Below are positions 14,032 to 20,983 of a stretch of DNA of 20,983 nt, piece by piece. This DNA comes from Anaerolineaceae bacterium UBA6105. Lineage in GTDB: Bacteria > Chloroflexota > Anaerolineae > Anaerolineales > Anaerolineaceae. The notes under the pieces are model-generated. The model made no database searches and was not told the DNA's origin. It saw only the letters and a program-made list of their open reading frames with translations. The position numbers were made by a program, and so were the translations under genes. Location of the stretch: positions 1-20,983 of the forward strand of contig DIWN01000007.1 of assembly GCA_002423495.1 (NCBI GenBank), read 5' to 3'. Within the stretch, counting starts at the first letter, position 1. Each line of letters starts with the position of its first letter.

Positions 14032-17000
14032 ATGAATGTAGAAACTGAACAGAAGGTTCAAGGAAGAAAAAAGATCGATTGGAAGTCCATCCTGGTGGTC
14101 CTCTCTTTGGTGACGATCCTCCTGGCAGGGTGGTCGTTCCGAAGCATGAATAACAACTGGGATGACTCGAAGCATCTGCATCCCGATGAGCGTTACCTTT
14201 CTATGGTGATCAATGCGATTGAACCGGTTTGGACTGCCAGGGAGTACTTTGAAACGGCTACATCACCCCTCAATCCGGGAAATAAGGATTTTGGCTTTTT
14301 TGTGTATGGTACTCTGCCGGTTTTCATGGTGCGATACGCGGGGGAATGGACCGGGCAGGTGGGCTACGACCTGAACACGCTGCTGGGCAGGACGATGTCG
14401 GCGGTGATGGATACGATCACCATTCTGCTCACTTTCTTCGTTGCCAAAAAATTGTTCAACCGCTGGGTGGGCTTGATCGCAGCCGCATTGTACGCGTTCG
14501 CGGTGCTTCCGATTCAGCTCGCCCATTTCATGACGGTCGATTCTTTCACCAACACTTTCGGTATGTTGACCGTGCTGATCGCCGTTATCATCCTGAAACG
14601 ACCGTCTATTGTGTTTGTAGATGACACGAGCAAATCGCAATGGGTTTGGCATGAGATCTGGCCTTATTTGGCTTTTGGGGCAGCGCTTGGCATGGCGACA
14701 GCCTCCAAGATCAACGCCATTTCCCTGGCCTTGCTCTTGCCCCTGGTGGAGGGGGTGCGCTACTATCAGCTGGAAAATGAGGGTAAAGAACAGGCATTCC
14801 TGCCAATAATTGGCAAGATTGCTGTGGCTGCAGTTATGAGCTTCGTGGTTTTTAGGATCTGCCAGCCTTACGCTTTTGACGGTCCCGGTTTCTTCAATTT
14901 TTCGATCAACCAAAACTGGTGGCAGAGCATGCGCTCGCTGCAGGCGCAGAGCACCGGAGAAGTAGATTTTCCTCCTGCGCTGCAGTGGGCGAGACGCCCC
15001 CTGTGGTTTTCGTTTAAGAACCTTGCATTGTGGGGAGTGGGATTGCCTTTCGGTCTGGCGGCACTCGCAAGCAGCCTGGCTATGGGCTTTAACCTCAACC
15101 GGAAGAAGAATTGGGATATCCTGCCCTTACTGGCTTGGACTTTGATCTACGCTGCCTGGCAGGGGCTGGCATGGGTGAAGTCCATGCGTTATCTGATGCT
15201 GATTTATCCTCTGTTAGCCATCATAGCGGCATGGGGGCTTTGGCAGCTCATTTCTGCCCGTCGCGATTTCCATTGGAAAAAGTTAAGCATCCCGGTCAAA
15301 AGCTTGCGCGTAATCGGTGTTGTTTCTGCTGTCGTTGTGTTAGCCGGAACGCTTGCGTACGCATATGCTTTCAGCCGGATTTACACCCGACCGGTCACAC
15401 GCATTGAAGCGTCTGAATGGATCTACGAAAACATCGATGGTCCCACAAACCTGATGGTGGAGACCGGGGAAGGCGTCTTCACGCAGCAGGGACAGTATCG
15501 CAACCAGGTAACTCTCCTCACGGGCGAGACTTATCTGAACGCTTTTGTGGCAGACCGGGATGGCACGATCGAGATTGTTACCTTCCCAGAGGTTCAGGAC
15601 CTGATGCTGTCGGTTGATCCGATCCTCTACACGCTCGACATTCGCGAGGCTATTGGCGGGAATTCGATCCTCCCAGGTATATTAACCAGCACACCAATTG
15701 GCGGCAATCAGCTCAGCAGGCTCGACTTCTACCCTGAGCAGGGTGTGAGCCTGGAAAAAGGGAAAACTTACATCCTGGTCTTGGGATTTTCAACTGAGAA
15801 TTCCCAGCCGCATCTAACTGGCGTGCCGTTTATCACTTATGTAAAAGAAAGCGGCAGCCTGAACAAGCAATACCTGCCCAGGATCAGCCAGCAGGTGACT
15901 GCGGAAAATCCCTTTAATCTTCGGATATTAGTCACTCAACCTGGCGTGGTAAGCCGGGTGGTGATCCCTCAACTGGTGGACGCTGCACAAAGTCCTGATC
16001 CTAAGACCCTGCGGGTAACCCTGACCAGCACGGGAGAGGATCCGCAGCAATCTGTCAGCGCCGAAATCAGCGGGACCTTTATGGATATGGGCAAGGGGCT
16101 TGGCAGCGAAGTGGTATTTGACCTGCCGCAAAGCCTGATTTTGAGACGCATACAGGACGTTGAGCTGACACTGGAGTTGGTTTCTGGCTCAGGGCAAATC
16201 GGGGTCAATACGGTTGGCGTGGTCCATGAAACTGCCTGGGATGACGGACTACCGCTGATGATGAGCGGCTACATCCCTTATGATACGACCTATGGGATCT
16301 TCCGCGGTGATCTGAACCTGGATATGTACGCGCAGGATGATCAGGCCAAGAGGGATCGCTTTTTCCAGATGCTGAGCCAGGGCGAGTACATCTTCATGAG
16401 CTCCAACCGCCAATGGGGAACCATCCCGCGCGTGCCGGAAAGGTATCCGCTCAGCACGGCTTACTATCGCGCGCTGGTGGGCTGCCCGGAAGAAATGGAC
16501 AGCGTGACCTGTTACAACCTGGCAGAACGCGGCAGGTTTGAGGAGCAACTCGGTTTCGAATTGGTAGAGACGTTTACGTCCTATCCGAACCTGGGAAGTT
16601 GGGAGTTCAACGATCAGTTCGCGGAAGAAGCTTTTTCAGTCTATGACCATCCGAAAGTGATGATATTCCGCAAGACAGAAGACTTTGATCCACAAGAGCT
16701 GGCTGCTTTCCTTGATTCAGTGGATATCAGCCAGGCGGTTTTCCTCACGCCCAGGCAGGCTTCCCAGTATGAGTCTGGCAAGCCGAGCCTGATGCTCTCT
16801 GAGCAGAACCTGGAACTTCAGCAGGAAAACGGCACCTGGTCGGAGCTGTTTGACAGGAATGGTTTGCTGAATCGCCATCCAGCTGTGGCTGTGCTGGCTT
16901 TTTATGCTTTTTCGCTGCTCTTGGGTTTGTTGGTTTTCCCCTTGCTCAGGTTGGCGCTGCCCGGATTAAAGGATAAGGGATACGGTTTTTCAAAAATCAT

Positions 17001-19293
17001 TGGATTCTTGCTTTTTGCATACCTCGCCTTCATCTTGGGATCGGCAGGTATGGCAGTCAGTCGGGGTTTGTTGTTGGGTGTGCTTGGCCTGATCGCATTG
17101 GCCGGTCTGATAACGGCCTGGCTGACAAGGCATGCGCTGTTGAAAGATTTAAAGGGGATCTGGAAACAATTGGTGGTGGAAGAAGTTGTCACGCTCGTGA
17201 TGTTTGCTTTCTTCCTCTTTATCCGCTGGTTGAACCCGGACCTCTGGCACCCCTGGCGCGGTGGTGAGAAACCTATGGATTTCTCCTACCTGAACGCGGT
17301 TATCAAAAGTACGGTTTTTCCAGCTTACGACCCTTGGTACGCCGGCGGGTACATCAATTACTACTACTACGGGCAAATATTGATCGGCTTGCCGATGAAA
17401 CTGCTGGGCGTGATCCCGGCAACTGCCTACAACATCCTGCTTGCGCTGTGGTATGGCATGCTTTCGGTAGGGGTATTCAGCCTGGCATGGAATATCACCA
17501 AAGCTATTTTTGGCAGGGAATCCACAGAAGGAAAAATGAGGGTCTTTGACCTTGCCTTCTGGGCAGGCTTGGCAGCGATGCTGGTGGTGGGTTTTCTCGG
17601 CAATTTGGGTGAGGTCAAACTTTTCTCAGACGCGATCAAGACGCTCGGATCTGGCGGCCAGGCGATTGCTGACGGTAATCTTGTGCAGAAGATCCAGTGG
17701 CTGCTGGTTGGAATTGGGAAGGTCTTCCGGGGAGAAATCCTGCCCATCAGTGCAGGCAGTTGGTATTGGAACCCGAGCAGGACCATTCCGGGAGAACCCA
17801 TCACGGAATTTCCTTTCTTCACATTCTTATATGGAGATTTCCACGCGCATCTGATCGCAATGCCAGTGGTGGTGGCGGCAATGGGATGGGGGCTCTCGCT
17901 ATTGATGAGCCGGGGTCAGTGGCACATAAAACCAAAAAAGAATATTGCTGGCGCTATTTTGGGCTTCTTAGTAGGCGGGTTGATCATCGGAGCCTTGAAA
18001 CCCATCAACACCTGGGATTTTTACACCTTTATGATCCTGAATTTCGTCATCCTGGCATACGTAGGCTGGCGTTACGTGCCGGCAGTGCGAAGCCGTTGGT
18101 TGTCACCGAAACTGACCAAAGCGGTTCAAATTTTGCTGGGCATTGTGGTGCTCTATTTGATCGCCAGCCTGCTTTATCAGCCGTTTAACCGCTGGTTCTA
18201 TCCGGGTTATGGGCAAATCGGCATCTGGGATGGAGACCGGACGCCGTTGATTTCGTATTTCACGCACTGGGGATTGCTTTTGTTCCTGATCGTTTTCTGG
18301 TTTTGCTGGGAAAGCTATCAGTGGATGGCTGCAACCAGGGTCGCGAGTTTGAAGCGTTGGGAGGGGGCGAAAAGCTGGATTATTGCCGGATTGTTGGCGC
18401 TTGGAGTGATCCTGGTCGGATTACTCCTGATGAAGGTACAGATTGCCATTGTCGCCCTGCCGCTGTGCGCCTGGGCACTGGCGCTTTTGCTTGCTCCAGA
18501 ACAACCAGACGGCAAAAAGCTACTCTTCTTCATGGCAGGGACGGGACTTCTGCTGACGATTGTGGTGGAACTGGTACACCTCGTGGGGGATATCGGCAGG
18601 ATGAACGTGGTCTTCAAGCTTTACCTGCAGGCCTGGATGCTCCTGGCGCTGGTGGCAGGCATCGGGCTGGCGATCACCTGGCGGGATCAGAGCCAGTGGC
18701 GCGGAAAGTATCAAGCTTTCTTCCAGGTACCCCTCATCTTGCTTCTGACAAGCGCCTTGATGTTCCCGATTTTTGCCACACGCGATAAGGTTACTGACCG
18801 GATGGATCCAAACGCGCCTCACACGTTGGATGGGATGAAGTACATGGAAACCTCCCGCTACCAGGCCAACGGGGTTGACATGGACCTTGGGCAGGATTAC
18901 CGCACCATCCAGTGGCTGCAAGATCATGTTGAAGGCTCACCGGTGATTTTGGAAGCGCAGGCTTATGAGTATTACTGGGGCAACCGCTACACCATCTACA
19001 CCGGACTTCCGGGTGTGGTGGGGTGGAATTACCATCAGCGTCAGCAACGGGCGATAACCGGCTCGGACAAAGTCCAGGCGCGGGTGGACGAGGTGAATGC
19101 CTTCTTTATGAGCCTGGATGAAGAATTCATCAAAGAATATCTCGAGAAGTACCGGGTTCGATACATCATAGTCGGTCAGCAGGAACGCGCGTTTTACCCA
19201 GCGGAGGCTTTGATGAAGTTCCCTGCGTATAATGGAGTCCTGTGGGACGAAGTTTATCGTGAGGGCAGTACCGTGATTTACCGGGTCAGGTGA
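14032..19293 (+). CDS. Giant fusion: GT39-like glycosyltransferase + large external domain + DUF2298 (Chlor_Arch_YYY) membrane domain
   Basis: 1753-residue membrane protein with two polytopic halves. Residues 1 to about 450 are GT39-like: a first membrane segment, then the external loop KHLHPDERYL with the acidic pair D52-E53 intact, then RTMSAVMDTITILL and NRWVGLIAAALYAF. Residues about 451-948 form a large, strand-rich region with almost no hydrophobic spans, predicted outside the membrane. From about 950 a second set of membrane segments carries the DUF2298 hallmarks: YYYYG (1110-1114), TEFPFF followed by D1269-F-H1271-A-H1273, and NTWDFY. Residues about 1581-1753 are an external C-terminal domain. 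The gene starts four bases after the previous stop and ends two bases before the next start. The architecture implies a lipid-linked sugar transferase joined to a second GT-C-like unit. The reaction is unknown. Confidence 0.88.
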   Translation: MNVETEQKVQGRKKIDWKSILVVLSLVTILLAGWSFRSMNNNWDDSKHLHPDERYLSMVINAIEPVWTAREYFETATSPLNPGNKDFGFFVYGTLPVFMVRYAGEWTGQVGYDLNTLLGRTMSAVMDTITILLTFFVAKKLFNRWVGLIAAALYAFAVLPIQLAHFMTVDSFTNTFGMLTVLIAVIILKRPSIVFVDDTSKSQWVWHEIWPYLAFGAALGMATASKINAISLALLLPLVEGVRYYQLENEGKEQAFLPIIGKIAVAAVMSFVVFRICQPYAFDGPGFFNFSINQNWWQSMRSLQAQSTGEVDFPPALQWARRPLWFSFKNLALWGVGLPFGLAALASSLAMGFNLNRKKNWDILPLLAWTLIYAAWQGLAWVKSMRYLMLIYPLLAIIAAWGLWQLISARRDFHWKKLSIPVKSLRVIGVVSAVVVLAGTLAYAYAFSRIYTRPVTRIEASEWIYENIDGPTNLMVETGEGVFTQQGQYRNQVTLLTGETYLNAFVADRDGTIEIVTFPEVQDLMLSVDPILYTLDIREAIGGNSILPGILTSTPIGGNQLSRLDFYPEQGVSLEKGKTYILVLGFSTENSQPHLTGVPFITYVKESGSLNKQYLPRISQQVTAENPFNLRILVTQPGVVSRVVIPQLVDAAQSPDPKTLRVTLTSTGEDPQQSVSAEISGTFMDMGKGLGSEVVFDLPQSLILRRIQDVELTLELVSGSGQIGVNTVGVVHETAWDDGLPLMMSGYIPYDTTYGIFRGDLNLDMYAQDDQAKRDRFFQMLSQGEYIFMSSNRQWGTIPRVPERYPLSTAYYRALVGCPEEMDSVTCYNLAERGRFEEQLGFELVETFTSYPNLGSWEFNDQFAEEAFSVYDHPKVMIFRKTEDFDPQELAAFLDSVDISQAVFLTPRQASQYESGKPSLMLSEQNLELQQENGTWSELFDRNGLLNRHPAVAVLAFYAFSLLLGLLVFPLLRLALPGLKDKGYGFSKIIGFLLFAYLAFILGSAGMAVSRGLLLGVLGLIALAGLITAWLTRHALLKDLKGIWKQLVVEEVVTLVMFAFFLFIRWLNPDLWHPWRGGEKPMDFSYLNAVIKSTVFPAYDPWYAGGYINYYYYGQILIGLPMKLLGVIPATAYNILLALWYGMLSVGVFSLAWNITKAIFGRESTEGKMRVFDLAFWAGLAAMLVVGFLGNLGEVKLFSDAIKTLGSGGQAIADGNLVQKIQWLLVGIGKVFRGEILPISAGSWYWNPSRTIPGEPITEFPFFTFLYGDFHAHLIAMPVVVAAMGWGLSLLMSRGQWHIKPKKNIAGAILGFLVGGLIIGALKPINTWDFYTFMILNFVILAYVGWRYVPAVRSRWLSPKLTKAVQILLGIVVLYLIASLLYQPFNRWFYPGYGQIGIWDGDRTPLISYFTHWGLLLFLIVFWFCWESYQWMAATRVASLKRWEGAKSWIIAGLLALGVILVGLLLMKVQIAIVALPLCAWALALLLAPEQPDGKKLLFFMAGTGLLLTIVVELVHLVGDIGRMNVVFKLYLQAWMLLALVAGIGLAITWRDQSQWRGKYQAFFQVPLILLLTSALMFPIFATRDKVTDRMDPNAPHTLDGMKYMETSRYQANGVDMDLGQDYRTIQWLQDHVEGSPVILEAQAYEYYWGNRYTIYTGLPGVVGWNYHQRQQRAITGSDKVQARVDEVNAFFMSLDEEFIKEYLEKYRVRYIIVGQQERAFYPAEALMKFPAYNGVLWDEVYREGSTVIYRVR

Positions 19294-19295
19294 GC

Positions 19296-20983
19296 ATGAT
19301 TGGAGTTCTAAGCTGGTACGCGTTCAGTTTGGTGTTGGCGGTCGTCAACCTTCCGCTGGCGTATGCGGCGCTGAAAAAATTGCCTTCCCGGGGGATCTTC
19401 TTGCTGCGACCGCTGGGATTGCTGCTCTGGGGGACCATTTTTTGGTGGCTCACCTCCATCCAATTGCTGCGAAATGACCTGGCTTCACAGGTGACCGCAC
19501 TGATGATCCTGGCTGGTTTCAACCTGGCGGTGCTGGCGAAAATTGATCGGAAAAGTTTTTTCGATTGGATCAAAGAGAATAAAAAGCTGCTCATCTGGGC
19601 TGAACTCATCTTTTCGCTTGGATTTATCCTGATGGCGGTGGTCAGGGCGGCTAATCCCGAGATCATCAACACCGAAAAGTTCATGGAAATGGCCTTCATT
19701 AATGGGATTTTGAAATCCCCCGGATTTCCACCATTGGATCCCTGGCTGTCCGGTTACAGCATCTCTTATTATTACTTTGGATACCTTTTATCCGCTATGC
19801 TGATCCGCATAACGGGGGTCAGCTCTTCCGTTGGCTACAACCTGGTGGCGGCCTTCTGGTTTGGCATGACTGCTGTGGGGGCTTACGGGATCCTGTGGGA
19901 TCTGCTCGTCTTGCGCCAGCAAGCGGCTAAGTCTGAACGGACCACAGGATATTTGAGAAAAAACAAAGCTATCCTGGCTTTGCTTGCGCCTCTGATGATT
20001 CTGGTGATGGGCAACTGGTTCAGCGGATTGGATATGCTGCATGCCAGGGGCGTGCTGCCGGAGAGTGCCTGGGTGCAGCTGGATATCCCCGAGCTGACGC
20101 GCGAACCCAACGCGATGACCATCAAACCGCAGCGTGGGGGATGGTCGTGGTGGCAGGCGAGCCGGGTGGTGCAGGACAGGACGCTGGACGGACGTCCCGT
20201 GGAAGTGATCGATGAATTCCCGGCTTTTACTTATTTGTTGGCGGATATCCACCCGCATATGCTCTCGATGCCATTGGTTTTGCTGGCAATTGCCCAGGCG
20301 CTGAATGCATTTATGGGGGGCTGGGAAGGTAATGTCAGATTAGGCAGGGTCATTATCCCTGCTTCGGGACTAACCATCGCGCTTGGGGTGCTGACTTTGG
20401 GCGGGATTGGCTTCATGAATACCTGGGATTTTCCGTTTTACCTGCTGCTGATGGGAGCGGCATTTATGCTCTATCGCGCAAGAACTGCCGGCTGGTCGGG
20501 CAAGCGATTTTGGGAATTGGTGGGGTTTGGCATTGTTGGGGGCGTGTTGAGCGTGGTAGCCTTTTTGCCTTTTTATCTCAGTTTCTCCTCCCAGGCAGGT
20601 GGAGTGATTCCAAGCCTGGCTTTCTTCACCAAGGGGAAGTACTTCTGGATCATGTTCGGACCCTTGCTGCTGCCGATATTTGGATTGCTGGTCAGCAACG
20701 TCAAGCAAATCTCCCGGCTTTCCTGGATGAACGGGCTGTGGGTCACATTATCGGTGCTGCTGGTATTGTTCATCTTTGGCTGGGTTTTAGGACTTGCCGG
20801 AACGCAGATCGAGATGACAAAAGAATTGCTGCTGGGACTGCATGGAGCAAGTTCGGCGGGTGAATTGCTCAAGGATAGCCTCCTGAACCGCCTGATTGCA
20901 CCGGGAACCTGGATTACGCTGTTTCTTTTGATCTGGGCGGGGATCAGCCTGCTTCTCGAAAAGATCCGCACTCTTCAAACTGA
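19296..20983 (+). CDS. DUF2298 (Chlor_Arch_YYY) membrane protein, 3' end outside window
   Basis: Open frame of 562 complete codons running off the right edge, starting at an ATG two bases after the fusion gene's stop (TGAGCATG). It begins with an uncleaved-looking hydrophobic segment and has many membrane spans. The family motifs are clear: a PPLDPWLSGY loop leading to YYYFG (158-162), DEFPAFTYLLA followed by D317-I-H319-P-H321, and NTWDFP about 60 residues later. These align in order and spacing with the C-terminal half of the preceding 1753-residue protein, so the two are paralogous in that half. This one lacks the GT39-like N-terminal half. Family members can be single-copy proteins of several hundred residues or carry extra domains such as TPRs downstream; the missing C-terminus prevents deciding. 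Biochemical function unknown. Confidence 0.9.
   Translation, partial: MIGVLSWYAFSLVLAVVNLPLAYAALKKLPSRGIFLLRPLGLLLWGTIFWWLTSIQLLRNDLASQVTALMILAGFNLAVLAKIDRKSFFDWIKENKKLLIWAELIFSLGFILMAVVRAANPEIINTEKFMEMAFINGILKSPGFPPLDPWLSGYSISYYYFGYLLSAMLIRITGVSSSVGYNLVAAFWFGMTAVGAYGILWDLLVLRQQAAKSERTTGYLRKNKAILALLAPLMILVMGNWFSGLDMLHARGVLPESAWVQLDIPELTREPNAMTIKPQRGGWSWWQASRVVQDRTLDGRPVEVIDEFPAFTYLLADIHPHMLSMPLVLLAIAQALNAFMGGWEGNVRLGRVIIPASGLTIALGVLTLGGIGFMNTWDFPFYLLLMGAAFMLYRARTAGWSGKRFWELVGFGIVGGVLSVVAFLPFYLSFSSQAGGVIPSLAFFTKGKYFWIMFGPLLLPIFGLLVSNVKQISRLSWMNGLWVTLSVLLVLFIFGWVLGLAGTQIEMTKELLLGLHGASSAGELLKDSLLNRLIAPGTWITLFLLIWAGISLLLEKIRTLQT

Noticed and set aside
1..20983. Mobile element, prophage, CRISPR array, tRNA or rRNA
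   Set aside because: No transposase or integrase motifs, no regularly spaced direct repeats of CRISPR length and no cloverleaf or rRNA-like segment were recognised by eye; a covariance-model search was not possible here.

Overview
The window looks like chromosomal DNA of a Chloroflexota bacterium, probably Anaerolineae or a close relative. The inference rests on gene content: two membrane proteins of the DUF2298 / 'Chlor_Arch_YYY' family (known mainly from Chloroflexi and Archaea), a bacterial mevalonate kinase next to an isopentenyl phosphate kinase, and large GT-C-type membrane glycosyltransferases. Twelve protein genes fill almost the whole window. No rRNA, tRNA, CRISPR array, insertion sequence or phage gene was seen, and no gap between genes exceeds about 150 bases.

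Region 1 (1-2572, + strand): the 3' part of topA (DNA topoisomerase I), cut by the window edge, then an unrecognised two-span membrane protein. The ribosome-binding site of that second gene lies inside a near-perfect 13-bp inverted repeat. A hairpin terminator at 2598-2626 separates it from the converging genes on the other strand.

Region 2 (2646-6971, - strand, read right to left): a UbiA-family prenyltransferase resembling decaprenyl-phosphate phosphoribosyltransferase, mevalonate kinase, isopentenyl phosphate kinase, a dGTPase-like HD phosphohydrolase and greA. The first three are tightly packed and form an isoprenoid / polyprenyl-phosphate unit. dgt-greA has its own good sigma70-like promoter in the short spacer after ipk.

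Region 3 (7113-20983, + strand): lepA (elongation factor 4) followed by a run of envelope genes with 1- or 4-base overlaps or very short gaps: a flippase-like LPG-synthase-type membrane protein, a GT4 glycosyltransferase, a SAM methyltransferase, a 695-residue GT39-like membrane protein with an altered active-site loop, a 1753-residue fusion of a GT39-like half with a DUF2298 half, and a second DUF2298 protein cut by the right edge.

How they may work together (inference): region 2 supplies isoprenoid precursor and perhaps a polyprenyl-phosphate-linked pentose. GT-C membrane enzymes typically take sugars from such polyprenyl-phosphate donors, so region 3 could be the machinery that builds or decorates a cell-surface glycan. 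The substrate is unknown. The best candidate for an undescribed system is the fusion protein plus its DUF2298 neighbour.
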